This document shows positions 17,115 through 25,470 of a stretch of DNA of 64,000 nt, in pieces (positions within the stretch are counted from its first letter, which is position 1; every line of letters starts with the position of its first letter). The stretch is from JAGOTP01 sp964582475. GTDB lineage: Bacteria > Patescibacteriota > Patescibacteriia > 2-12-FULL-60-25. The stretch covers positions 98,681-162,680 of the forward strand of contig CAZOQS010000003.1 in assembly GCA_964582475.1 (NCBI GenBank), given 5' to 3'. The notes beneath the pieces are model-generated. The model was not told the origin of the DNA. It was given only the letters and a program-made list of their open reading frames with translations, and searched no databases. Made by a program: the position numbers and the translations under genes.

Positions 17115-17507
17115 ATGCCTGAGCTGACAACGGAATTGTTCGATAGATTCAAAGGGAGCCGCTCTGCGCTGCCGGGCCAGCGAACGATCTTCACACCACG
17201 TGGGTGGGTGCTGATACAGGATCGAGATCGGTCATTCGTGGTCTGCGGAGCTCTGGATGAAGCCTTCATTCAGGAGAGGCAAGAAGATCTAAAGCGTCCA
17301 GAGAAGCGGCCACGTCGGTTGATCGTTCGGTTCCGTCACATCGTGCGTCGAATGCACGTCGCTGCAAACGGACCGGGATGGCTTACGCATTCTCAGAACG
17401 AGTTTGAGTACGACCCATATCTCTTCCGGGCGATCCACCAGCCTTCGGGCGTGCTCCGACTCACTTCCGCTATAAGCGGCGAGCTGTTGCTGTTTGTTCC
17501 TTGGTGA
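17115..17507 (+). CDS. GC-rich cassette gene, unknown protein
   Basis: This 130-residue soluble protein is rich in Arg (runs such as RPEKRPRRLIVRFRHIVRRM) with no signal peptide or membrane span. AAGGAG lies 7 bases before the ATG. Codon use is GC-richer than in the membrane protein before it. It converges on the trigger factor gene and has its own promoter and a 3' hairpin. A nucleic-acid-binding role is possible from charge alone. I recognise no family. Confidence 0.55.
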   Translation: MPELTTELFDRFKGSRSALPGQRTIFTPRGWVLIQDRDRSFVVCGALDEAFIQERQEDLKRPEKRPRRLIVRFRHIVRRMHVAANGPGWLTHSQNEFEYDPYLFRAIHQPSGVLRLTSAISGELLLFVPW

Positions 17508-17514
17508 GTGTCCA

Positions 17515-17560
17515 GCCCGTCTCCTCGGTCACATCTAAGTGACGCTCTCCGGAGGCGGGC
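17515..17560 (+). other. GC-rich hairpin after cassette gene
   Basis: GCCCGTCTCC pairs with GGAGGCGGGC (one G-T), with an inner GTCAC/GTGAC stem and an asymmetric bulge. No U-tract follows. Confidence 0.55.
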
Positions 17561-17590
17561 GTTACTTGTCTAAACTCTTTCTCAGGAAAA

Positions 17591-17618
17591 ACAAAAACAC
17601 CCCGACGGGGTGTTTTTG
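17591..17618 (-). terminator. terminator of trigger factor gene
   Basis: The hairpin ACAAAAACACCCC GA GGGGTGTTTTTGT lies 9 bases past the tig stop codon. Confidence 0.85.
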
Positions 17619-17627
17619 TGTGCGGAA

Positions 17628-19001
17628 CTAGTTCTTCTCTTTCTTCGCTTTTGGTTCCTTCACCTCCTTCGCGTCGGCTTTCGCTGGCTTGTCTTTCTTG
17701 TCGGCCTTTCCTTCCTTCACGCACTTCTCTTTCATCCACTCGAGCGCCTTGCGGTTGCGCATTTGGACCATGACGTAGTCGCGGTATTCAGGTGATGTGA
17801 CACGTTCGCGTGTTTCGTTGTCACCTTTGCGGAGGGAGGCGAGAATCGCGTCAATCTCCTGGTCAACATCTTCTTCTTTGATCTCGACACCCGCTTCTTT
17901 AGCAAATGCCTTGATCAAAACGGCAGACTTGATGCGGCGTACGGCCTGAGGAGCGAATTCGATTTTTAGATCATCAGACGTCTTCTTGATCGACGAGAGA
18001 TAGTCTTCCCACTTCATCCCTTGCTGATCGATACCCTGCTGCAATTCACCGATCATGCGGCGGACTTCTTCGTTGATCAAGATTTCTGGAATGTCGGTGA
18101 AGACGGCTTTGTCGGTGAGCTGTTCGAGCATCGAGATCTCGGCAGCTTCTTCGGCCTTCTGATTCACCTCGAGTTCCATGTTTTCGCGAATCTTCTGGCG
18201 GAGGTCGGCAACGTCTGCGGCACCGATCGATTTCGAGAACTCATCGTTCACTTCTGGAAGTTGGAGTTCAAACACCTGTTTTGCTTTTACGTTGAAGTCG
18301 ATGTCCTGACCCGCGATGTGTTTCTGGTAGTGCTCCTTTGGGAAAGGAAGTTTGAAATTGCGTTCGTCACCCGCCTTGATTCCGACGAGCTCTTTGGCAA
18401 AGCCTGGGATGTAGTGCTCTTCGGAGAGGTATACGCGATAGTCTGCGCCCGCGCCGCCATCGATGATGACGTTGTCCTTCTTCATTTCGAGATCGAGTAC
18501 GACCAAGTCATCGGCGGTTGCTTCACGTTCGACGATCGATTCCGTGCGGCGCATTTTGCGAATCTGGTCGATCGAGAGGTCGATTTGGGATTCTTCAACC
18601 TGCTTCGTGACTCGTTCAACCGAGCACTCGTTTAAATCAGGGAGCTTGCTTACGGTTGGTTCAACCGGAGCGATTACCGTGAATTTGATGGGCTGATCGG
18701 GAACGATCTGATCGACCGTCACGTTTGGCGAGCCGACAGGGGAAATTTGCTTGTCGACCACGGCACGAACATACGAAGCGCGAATGATGCGTTCGAGAGC
18801 CGCTTCAATCACCGCCATTGGTCCGTAGAGACGCATCCCATCAGCGAAGGGAAGCTTGCCTGGGCGGAAGCCTGGGACAGGACGTGCTGCCGACAATTCT
18901 TTCACCGTTTCTTCCAAATAAGGACGGGCTTCCTCAACACTCACGGTGAATTCCAGTTTCACTTCAGACTTCGGGAGGTGGGTGACAACAATTTCGGGCA
19001 T
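17628..19001 (-). CDS. tig: trigger factor
   Basis: This 457-residue ribosome-bound chaperone folds nascent chains. The N-terminal domain has the ribosome-docking signature PGFRPGKLP near residue 42. The FKBP-like prolyl isomerase domain spans roughly 155-250 (DDLVVLDLEM, then EHYIPGFAKELVGIKAGDE). The helical C-terminal chaperone arms follow. An added Lys/Glu/Ala tail of about 35 residues (KEGKADKKDKPAKADAKEVK onward) is unusual. It is a single-gene unit ending at its own terminator. Confidence 0.93.
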   Translation of the reverse strand: MPEIVVTHLPKSEVKLEFTVSVEEARPYLEETVKELSAARPVPGFRPGKLPFADGMRLYGPMAVIEAALERIIRASYVRAVVDKQISPVGSPNVTVDQIVPDQPIKFTVIAPVEPTVSKLPDLNECSVERVTKQVEESQIDLSIDQIRKMRRTESIVEREATADDLVVLDLEMKKDNVIIDGGAGADYRVYLSEEHYIPGFAKELVGIKAGDERNFKLPFPKEHYQKHIAGQDIDFNVKAKQVFELQLPEVNDEFSKSIGAADVADLRQKIRENMELEVNQKAEEAAEISMLEQLTDKAVFTDIPEILINEEVRRMIGELQQGIDQQGMKWEDYLSSIKKTSDDLKIEFAPQAVRRIKSAVLIKAFAKEAGVEIKEEDVDQEIDAILASLRKGDNETRERVTSPEYRDYVMVQMRNRKALEWMKEKCVKEGKADKKDKPAKADAKEVKEPKAKKEKN

Positions 19002-19079
19002 AAAATAAGGGAAAAATTGGTCTCGAGCGTACGAAAAAAAATGACTTCCGTCAATTGATCCGATTCTCTGAATGCAATA

Positions 19080-19129
19080 CCGCCCGCAAGACCAGGAGGC
19101 CTCAGGAGGGAGGCGGTCATTGCGGGCGG
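19080..19129 (-). other. GC-rich hairpin after cassette gene
   Basis: CCGCCCGCAAGACC pairs with GGTC-A-TTGCGGGCGG around a 21-base loop, 13 bases past the stop codon of the minus-strand gene. The plus strand of the loop reads AGGAGGCCTCAGGAGGGAGG, so the gene-sense RNA would carry CCTCC anti-Shine-Dalgarno-like runs. Confidence 0.6.
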
Positions 19130-19142
19130 CGGAGCGAGGCTA

Positions 19143-19634
19143 CTACGTCATGGCGGTGCAGGCGCGCGGCGCGTCACCGGAGCTGACGCGCTCGTGGGCG
19201 AGACCAGGGACGATCTGCTGAGTGCACTGGCCCACGGGTGAGAAGCACCGGAACGCGTCATCGATGGCGCGGATCGCTGCCGCTGCCGTCGTGGCGTCGA
19301 TGAGCAGCCAACACGTGCTGGAAGAGGGGGAGATCGCGCGGATGACAGCGAAGCCCTGGTGGAGTCGGAAGCCCCCGCCATCGGTTTCGGTTACGCCGGG
19401 CGTCGCGGCCCGGAGATGTCGGATCAGCGGGTGGCGCTCCTGACCTCGGCTCAGCACGCGGTAGCGCTGGTCATTGGGAGTGACGAAGAAGCCCTCTCCG
19501 CCGATCAATCGGAAGCTCCCAAGGAAGCACTGGGGAGGGCCCAGTGGGATGGATTGGAACAGGTAGGGCTTGATCCCATCCTGACGAGCGAAGACACCGG
19601 GAAGTTCCCCCGGCGGGCGTTCAGTCGAACTCAT
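19143..19634 (-). CDS. GC-rich cassette gene, unknown protein
   Basis: This 163-residue protein starts MSSTERPPGELPGV and has no signal peptide or membrane span. It has a short Ala/Thr-rich helix (IDATTAAAAIRAIDD) and four Cys in the second half. GAGAGGT lies 10 bases before the ATG. I recognise no family. It and the next gene are the two GC-rich genes inserted between tig and ychF. Confidence 0.5.
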   Translation of the reverse strand: MSSTERPPGELPGVFARQDGIKPYLFQSIPLGPPQCFLGSFRLIGGEGFFVTPNDQRYRVLSRGQERHPLIRHLRAATPGVTETDGGGFRLHQGFAVIRAISPSSSTCWLLIDATTAAAAIRAIDDAFRCFSPVGQCTQQIVPGLAHERVSSGDAPRACTAMT

Positions 19635-19766
19635 CGATCTAGACCTCTCTATTGTGAGCGTGGTTGGTGGTCCTACAAATCATCGCGAGTGCGCGAGAAA
19701 ATGCAGTGCTACGTATGAGACTCCTTTTTAGAAAAAACGTAAATGCACAAGTGTTGATAAATACAG

Positions 19767-19807
19767 TTCCGCCCACAGGACCTTGAGGAGGGCGGAACCT
19801 GTGGGCG
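19767..19807 (-). other. alternative hairpins after cassette gene
   Basis: Two overlapping, mutually exclusive stems are visible: CGCCCACAGG (19770) with CCTGTGGGCG (19798), and TTCCGCCC (19767) with GGGCGGAA (19789). This could form a pseudoknot or an RNA switch. Confidence 0.5.
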
Positions 19808-19826
19808 TTGGAGTGGCGAAGGGCGA

Positions 19827-20354
19827 TCAGGCCGCTGAGGCCTCGTTTAGAGCGGCCGACGGGGGACTGCTCTTCGGGTGTGGAGAAGGTGTTGCAGAGA
19901 ACATGTACGCGTAGTCATGCTCGATCCGCACGAGAGAGGTGAGGAGCGCTCGGCTGATGCCGTCGCGCGTGAGGGGGAGTGTGACGACCCTCGGGCACAG
20001 CACCTCTGCGCTCAGGGTGTGGACACTCAAGTCGATGCTAGGCACGCCCCGATCATCGTAGCCAGGCACGGGAGCCGTCTGTCGCATGAGTTCGACGATC
20101 GACGGTCGATCGCACTCGCGTGACATGAGCTCTGCGAGCTGCTGGAGGATGACGAGACGACAAACCCCATCGTGGTCCAGATAAGCGCGGACAGGCATTG
20201 CCCAGCGCCGATACCCGTCCAGGATGAAGTAAGGCTGGGCTCCGAACATACAGAGTTCGGCTTCACTCAGAATCGTTTCTGGAAGTCCGGAGTTCTCCTG
20301 TTCTTCGTCGCAGGTCGCCAGCAGGTCGAAAAGGCGTTGCAAACGTCGTTCCAT
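19827..20354 (-). CDS. GC-rich cassette gene, unknown protein
   Basis: This 175-residue soluble protein starts MERRLQRLFDLLATCDEEQ and has a Pro/Ser/Ala-rich tail. GGGAGG lies 5 bases before the ATG. A TTGACA (minus strand, 20400-20395) upstream is a likely -35 box, though the -10 is weak. The segment FILDGYRRWAMPVRAYLDHD and a regular hydrophobic pattern suggest a folded alpha/beta protein. I recognise no family. It is divergent from ychF. Confidence 0.55.
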   Translation of the reverse strand: MERRLQRLFDLLATCDEEQENSGLPETILSEAELCMFGAQPYFILDGYRRWAMPVRAYLDHDGVCRLVILQQLAELMSRECDRPSIVELMRQTAPVPGYDDRGVPSIDLSVHTLSAEVLCPRVVTLPLTRDGISRALLTSLVRIEHDYAYMFSATPSPHPKSSPPSAALNEASAA

Positions 20355-20426
20355 CTTACCCTCCCACGGATACGATCTGCCTGTTCTTTTTTACTGTCAA
20401 TAGTCGCTTGTGCGGAACTCAGCTCT

Positions 20427-20455
20427 TTGCCTTTTCCACCAATTCGCCTTAGGAT
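20427..20455 (+). promoter_or_regulatory. promoter of ychF
   Basis: TTGCCT (20427-20432), 17 bases, TAGGAT (20450-20455). The ATG lies only 8 bases beyond the -10 box, so the transcript should be essentially leaderless. Confidence 0.6.
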
Positions 20456-20463
20456 GCGCGCGT

Positions 20464-21549
20464 ATGTCTCTTCAACTTGGAATCGTCGGTCTCCCAAACG
20501 TCGGTAAGTCGACGATGTTTAGCGCAGTCACCAAAAAACAGGTAGATTGCGCCAACTATCCCTTCTGTACGATTGACCCGAACGTGGGCGTGGTTGAAGT
20601 TCCAGATGAACGTCTCAAGCGGTTAGCGGAGTTCGACAAGAGCGCCAAGGTGGTGCCGACCGTGATTGAGTTCGTCGATATCGCGGGTTTGGTGAAGGGT
20701 GCCTCGGAAGGACAGGGTCTTGGGAACAAATTTTTGGCCCACATCCGTGAGACCGATGCGATTGCCCAAGTTGTCCGTGCCTTTGATGATTCAAATATCT
20801 TGCATGTCGACGGGTCGGTGAATCCACAGCGCGATGCCGAAACGATCAACACCGAGCTCGCGATTGCGGACTTGGAGAGTGTCAGTAAACGCTTACAGAA
20901 TGCCGAGAAGCAAATGAAGTCCGGGGCGAATAAAGTCTTAGAAGCTGAAGTCGCGGTTCTCAAAAAAGCGCTTGAAGCGTTGAACACAGACAAGATGCTA
21001 CGTGACTGTGAGTGGACGGATGAAGAGCGGCTCATTTTGAAACCGTTCTCTTTCCTGACGATGAAGCCAATGTTGTATGTCGTGAATGTCAGCGAGTCAC
21101 AGTTGCAGGACGGATCGTGGAAAGAGCGCGTGCAGGGAATTAAGGGAGCATTTGTACCCGTCTGTGTGAAGTTGGAAGCGGAACTGGTTTCAATGACACC
21201 AGAAGAGGCGAAGGAGTATTTAGAAGCCTTAGGACAAACGTCTTCTGGGTTGGACCGTTTGATTTTATCTTCGTACGAACTGCTTGGCCTCATTACCTTT
21301 TTGACGAGCGGAGCCGACGAAGCGCGCGCCTGGACGATTACGCGTGGTCTGAAGGCGCCCCAGGCCGCAGGGAAAATTCACGGAGATTTTGAAAAGAACT
21401 TTATCCGCGTCGAAGTGACGAATTGGAAAGATTATCTCGACAATGGAGGAGAAGCGGGGTGTCGCGCGAAAGGGCTGACGCGCGTTGAAGGAAAAGATTA
21501 CGTGATGCAGGACGGCGATGTGTGTTACTTCCGAATTGGCGGAGCTTAG
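20464..21549 (+). CDS. ychF: ribosome-binding ATPase YchF (Obg family)
   Basis: This 361-residue protein has the normal YchF length. G1 is GLPNVGKST at 8-16, the switch region is YPFCTIDPNVGVV, G3 is DIAGLVKGAS, and the later motif VNVSES stands where YchF has its altered G4. A TGS-like domain ends the protein (GDVCYFRIG). YchF binds ribosomes and prefers ATP. The start MSLQLGIVGLPNVG is the conserved one. A longer frame would begin upstream of the promoter. Confidence 0.96.
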   Translation: MSLQLGIVGLPNVGKSTMFSAVTKKQVDCANYPFCTIDPNVGVVEVPDERLKRLAEFDKSAKVVPTVIEFVDIAGLVKGASEGQGLGNKFLAHIRETDAIAQVVRAFDDSNILHVDGSVNPQRDAETINTELAIADLESVSKRLQNAEKQMKSGANKVLEAEVAVLKKALEALNTDKMLRDCEWTDEERLILKPFSFLTMKPMLYVVNVSESQLQDGSWKERVQGIKGAFVPVCVKLEAELVSMTPEEAKEYLEALGQTSSGLDRLILSSYELLGLITFLTSGADEARAWTITRGLKAPQAAGKIHGDFEKNFIRVEVTNWKDYLDNGGEAGCRAKGLTRVEGKDYVMQDGDVCYFRIGGA

Positions 21550-21562
21550 TGGAAGGCGGGAG

Positions 21563-21594
21563 TGAAACGGGCCACCTCAGAAGTGGCTCGTTTC
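21563..21594 (+). terminator. terminator of ychF
   Basis: The hairpin GAAACG-G-GCCAC / GTGGC-T-CGTTTC is followed by TTATTTT. Confidence 0.8.
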
Positions 21595-21643
21595 TTATTT
21601 TCAGCTGGTCAATGAGGGAGCGCTTCGCTATTCTCTCTGGCAT

Positions 21644-22510
21644 ATGTCTTCATCTGTCCGTAAAGCCGTCATTCCTGTCGCGGGGTTTGGTACGCGTTTC
21701 CTGCCGTTTACCAAAGCGATGCCGAAAGAAATGCTCCCGATCATCGACACGCCGGTGATTCAGTATGTAGTGGAAGAGGCGGTTGCTTCCGGCATCACCG
21801 ACATTATTCTGGTGACGAGCTATGCCAAGCGACCGGTCGAAGATCATTTTGATACGAACTCAGAGCTTGAGGCCTGGCTTGAGAAACAGGGGAAAGAGGA
21901 ACAGCTCGAACAGGTGCGCAAGATTAGCAGCATGGCGAACTTTATTTATGTGCGACAGAAGGGGCCGTATGGAAATGCAACACCGGTCGCGAACGTCGCC
22001 CATTTGATCGGAGATGAGCCGTTTGCCGTGATGTGGGGTGATGAAATGTTTCGCGGGCAACGTCCACGCCTGCGTCAGATGTTGGATGTGTTCGAAGAGT
22101 TTGGAGATCCTGTGATCGGGCTTATTCCGACGGATGACGAGGGAACGAAGAAGTTTGGAATCATCGATCCCGCTGAAACGATTCGCCCAGGAGTTCACCG
22201 CTTGAAACAGGTGATGGAGAAGCCGGGGCCAGAAAAAGCCCCATCGCGCTTGGCAGCTATTGGATCGTATATTTTGACGCCTGATATTTTTCAGATTCTT
22301 AAAACACTCAAGTCAGGTCACGCGGGAGAATATTTCTTGCCGGATGCGATTCATGAACTTATTCAGCAACGTTCGGTCTACGGCTATGAGCTGGAAGGAA
22401 CGTGGTTTGATACCGGCTCAAAGATTGGATGGCTCAAAGCGAACTTGGCAATGGCGCTGGAACGGAAGGACTTGGCCTCAGAAGTCCGAGCCATGCTACA
22501 ATCGCTCTGA
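21644..22510 (+). CDS. galU: UTP-glucose-1-phosphate uridylyltransferase
   Basis: This 288-residue enzyme makes UDP-glucose for surface polysaccharides. It has the nucleotide-binding signature PVAGFGTRFLPFTKAMPKEM at 10-29, IQYVVEEAVASGI, the VMWGDEMF metal-binding strand and the ATIGS-like AAIGSYILTP. Length fits the family. Seven bases separate it from the solute-binding lipoprotein gene, so the two are probably cotranscribed. Confidence 0.94.
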   Translation: MSSSVRKAVIPVAGFGTRFLPFTKAMPKEMLPIIDTPVIQYVVEEAVASGITDIILVTSYAKRPVEDHFDTNSELEAWLEKQGKEEQLEQVRKISSMANFIYVRQKGPYGNATPVANVAHLIGDEPFAVMWGDEMFRGQRPRLRQMLDVFEEFGDPVIGLIPTDDEGTKKFGIIDPAETIRPGVHRLKQVMEKPGPEKAPSRLAAIGSYILTPDIFQILKTLKSGHAGEYFLPDAIHELIQQRSVYGYELEGTWFDTGSKIGWLKANLAMALERKDLASEVRAMLQSL

Positions 22511-22517
22511 CAACACT

Positions 22518-23942
22518 ATGCCTCGTTCTCCGTTCTTTCTTCGTTTCACTGCCCTCACAGCCATCATCGCGCTCTTTGGCGCGGGTTGTGGCAAGGCGCC
22601 TGATCCAGGTGCAGCCCAGGCTTCCGAGCCAGTCGTGCTTGAGATGTGGGGCGTCGTGGATGATAGCGATGTGTACCAATTGGTTCTCAACCAATATCGA
22701 AAGGCGCATCCGAACATTCAGATCAACTACCGACGACTTCGGTTAGAGGAGTACGAGCAGAAAATGCTCGAAGGATTTGCTGACGATCGCGGTCCGGATA
22801 TCTTTTTGATCCATAACGATTGGACAGGAAAGTATCTTTCAAAGATTCAGCCGATGCCAAAGACGGTGAAGATCGGTTCGCTCGCGATCTCAGGTTCGTT
22901 TGGGAGCACTCGTACCTGGTCGCTGGTCGAAGAGCCAACAGTCACCCTTCGTGATTATCGGACGCAATACGCGGATGTGGTGGCTCACGACACGATTCGG
23001 AAAGTTGGACTCGCGCCTCCGGTACAAGGGGCGCCTTCGGATGTGCAGGATCGGATTGTGGGGATGCCGATCTCGGTCGACACGCTCGCGATGTATTACA
23101 ACAAAGACATCTTGAATAAAGCCGGCATCTTAGAGCCAGCAACAAGCTGGGTGGATTTCCAGTCGCAGGTTGAGAAGATTGTGAAGTTAGATCAAGATCA
23201 GCAGAGCTTTGCGCAGATGGCGGTAGCGCTTGGGACGGCGAACAACATTTCGCGTGCCGCTGATATTTTGACGATTCTCATGGTGCAAAACGGTACTCGA
23301 ATGGTAAATGATGCTGGTCTGCCGGCCTTCCATCAGACCCCGCCTGATCTCGCAAATGTTCGCCAAGAACCACCGTCGTATTCGGCGATCTCGTTCTATA
23401 CGGACTTCGCCAATCCGAATAAGGCAACCTATACCTGGAACGCCGCACAGCCAGAATCGCTGGATGCGTTTGCGCAGGGGAAGACAGCGTTTTACTTTGG
23501 CTATGCGTACGACCTCCCAACGATTCGCGCTCGTGCGCCGAAGATCAACTTAGGGATCGCAAAGCTTCCGCAGGTGTCGGAGACCGCTGAGAAGAACATG
23601 GCGAATTATTGGTTCTGGACGGTCGCCAAGAAATCAAAGAATACGGATTCAGCCTGGCACTTCTTGAATTACCTCACCAAGCCCGAAAATTCGAAGATCG
23701 TTTTGGACCTCATGAAGCGGCCCGCTGCACGTAAGGCGCAGCTCGCCCCTCAGCTCGACGATGAACAGATAGGAGTCTTTGCGTCGCAGGTTCTGACGTC
23801 TATTTCTTGGTATCGCGGGAATGATCCGAGCGCTGTACAGGAGGCCTTTGGACAGCTGATTGCGGATGCCTTGAATCCACGCGTGGAACTGCCGATTGCT
23901 ATGCGAAACGCGATCGCACGCATTACGCAAACAATTCAATAG
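22518..23942 (+). CDS. extracellular solute-binding lipoprotein (ABC sugar type)
   Basis: This 474-residue protein has a lipoprotein signal (MPRSPFFLRFTALTAIIALF then GAGC, with the lipidated Cys at about 24). The body is a family 1 type binding protein: VLEMWGVVDDSD, YRKAHPNIQINY, the central VGMPISVDTLAMYYNKDIL and the late AFYFGYAYDLPTIRARAP. It should capture a carbohydrate or similar ligand outside the membrane. No permease or ATPase genes are next to it, so it may use a transporter encoded elsewhere or serve as a surface binder. Confidence 0.85.
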   Translation: MPRSPFFLRFTALTAIIALFGAGCGKAPDPGAAQASEPVVLEMWGVVDDSDVYQLVLNQYRKAHPNIQINYRRLRLEEYEQKMLEGFADDRGPDIFLIHNDWTGKYLSKIQPMPKTVKIGSLAISGSFGSTRTWSLVEEPTVTLRDYRTQYADVVAHDTIRKVGLAPPVQGAPSDVQDRIVGMPISVDTLAMYYNKDILNKAGILEPATSWVDFQSQVEKIVKLDQDQQSFAQMAVALGTANNISRAADILTILMVQNGTRMVNDAGLPAFHQTPPDLANVRQEPPSYSAISFYTDFANPNKATYTWNAAQPESLDAFAQGKTAFYFGYAYDLPTIRARAPKINLGIAKLPQVSETAEKNMANYWFWTVAKKSKNTDSAWHFLNYLTKPENSKIVLDLMKRPAARKAQLAPQLDDEQIGVFASQVLTSISWYRGNDPSAVQEAFGQLIADALNPRVELPIAMRNAIARITQTIQ

Positions 23943-23996
23943 GAGGGGCGGCTATCAATCACACGCCGAATCAGATATCATACGAGAGAATTCTCT

Positions 23997-25466
23997 ATGC
24001 TTGCTCTTTTTGATTGGGTAAAAAACCATTTGGCGAAGGTGGTTGCTACGGTATTCGTCGTAGCAGTAGCGATTTTTGGACAGCAGATACAGCCTGCGCA
24101 AGCGGTCGGGAGTTGTAGCTTTGCCTGCCAAACTCGAATTGCACCCATCGCTTGTGTGAGTTCAACCGATTGTGAAGATAACTGTCGGAGGAGCTGTACT
24201 GCGTTAGGGCTGACAGTAACGCCTGGTATGAGCGGTACCTGTGACCGCACCATTCATTTGTCGGGATCCCCTGGGGCATGTACGCCAACCTGTACTTGTA
24301 CGCCTCAAGTGATTCTTGAGTGTGAACGTGATCCAACATTGGGCACGGGAGGGACCAACTTAGGTATAGATGGAGAATGCGCCACGCAATGCAATAATAC
24401 CTGTAGCACAGCGCGATTTAGAGACCGTTTAGGAAGAGCCTTTGTTACAGAGGTTTCGTGCGCTGCTCGACCCGCCATCAACTGTGTTGATCCCGAGGCT
24501 CGGACGGGGCAATTAGCGGTATGTCAATTATGTATCCGTAACTGTATTAATGGTGCCGCGCTTTCGGGAACGGTAGGTGTTCCGAGTGATTGTTACAGCA
24601 CCTGTCGCCAGACCAATGGACAAAATGCTGCTTGTAATGGAGTGCCGATGGAAGCAGCAACGGCTGATTTTAATTCCTCTGGTGCGGTAGGTGGTTCAAG
24701 TGGGCGTCGAAGCCGTATTCAGTCAGGAACGACTGCCTCGACAAGCGAAGCGGCTAGCCTGCCGCCTGGAGCATGTGTCCAACGTGCGATTGCCACTGAT
24801 GCGGCGATCGCAGGTCGTATCGAGCAGATCGAGATTGCATTTGGAGTCACTTCGTCTACCTTCACCTGTCGCCGGGTTTGCGCCGAGCAGGAAAGGGGGA
24901 AGTGTGTGGTTGGTGGGTGTCCAGGTGATACGTCAGTGCAGTGTTGTTCTCCCGATTCTGGCGCTCCTCCCGCAACGCAATGCGGAGGTCGTGGAGCAAC
25001 AACATCAGGCGCAGCGGCTGATGGGGGCACGGGTGGGACCACTGAAGGAGGGACAACAGATGGATCAACGGAAGGTGGTGCTTCAAATAGCGGGACGCCA
25101 GGCTCTTCGGGCACAACGGATTCCACTGGAGGGACTCGTAGCAGCACAGTGGGGAGCTCAAACGTCGCCGCCGATTCCGGCGGCCTGACGCGACTTATCT
25201 TGCCCTCGTGTATTGAAGACGGAGGTTGTCAGTTTTCAGATATTATCCAGGTTGGATTAAACCTCGTCCGATTCTTGTTTGGCCTGGCGGGAGTGTTGCT
25301 GCTGGTTGTCTTTGTCTATGCCGGTATTGAGTACTTAATCGCCGGTGATGCATCAAGTGTAAATACAGCAACAGAGCGTATTAAGAAAGCGCTTCTGGGG
25401 CTATTCTTCATGTTCTTTGGCTACACCCTCGTGAACTTCATGGTTGGGCTCTTTGTACGTGCATAA
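23997..25466 (+). CDS. cysteine-rich secreted protein with VirB2-like C-terminal segment
   Basis: This 489-residue protein has a signal peptide ending QPAQA (about residue 36). About 200 residues follow with many Cys in CxxxC, CTCTP and CC patterns. Then comes a Gly/Ser/Thr-rich linker (about 330-395) and finally two membrane spans (LVRFLFGLAGVLLLVVFVYA and LGLFFMFFGYTLVNFMVGLF) around a short loop with GDASSVNTATERIKKA. The last part resembles the TrbC/VirB2 or Mbov_0395-type pilin segment. It starts a six-gene run of related proteins. The role, perhaps a surface appendage, is inferred. Confidence 0.7.
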   Translation: MLALFDWVKNHLAKVVATVFVVAVAIFGQQIQPAQAVGSCSFACQTRIAPIACVSSTDCEDNCRRSCTALGLTVTPGMSGTCDRTIHLSGSPGACTPTCTCTPQVILECERDPTLGTGGTNLGIDGECATQCNNTCSTARFRDRLGRAFVTEVSCAARPAINCVDPEARTGQLAVCQLCIRNCINGAALSGTVGVPSDCYSTCRQTNGQNAACNGVPMEAATADFNSSGAVGGSSGRRSRIQSGTTASTSEAASLPPGACVQRAIATDAAIAGRIEQIEIAFGVTSSTFTCRRVCAEQERGKCVVGGCPGDTSVQCCSPDSGAPPATQCGGRGATTSGAAADGGTGGTTEGGTTDGSTEGGASNSGTPGSSGTTDSTGGTRSSTVGSSNVAADSGGLTRLILPSCIEDGGCQFSDIIQVGLNLVRFLFGLAGVLLLVVFVYAGIEYLIAGDASSVNTATERIKKALLGLFFMFFGYTLVNFMVGLFVRA

Positions 25467-25470
25467 TTGT

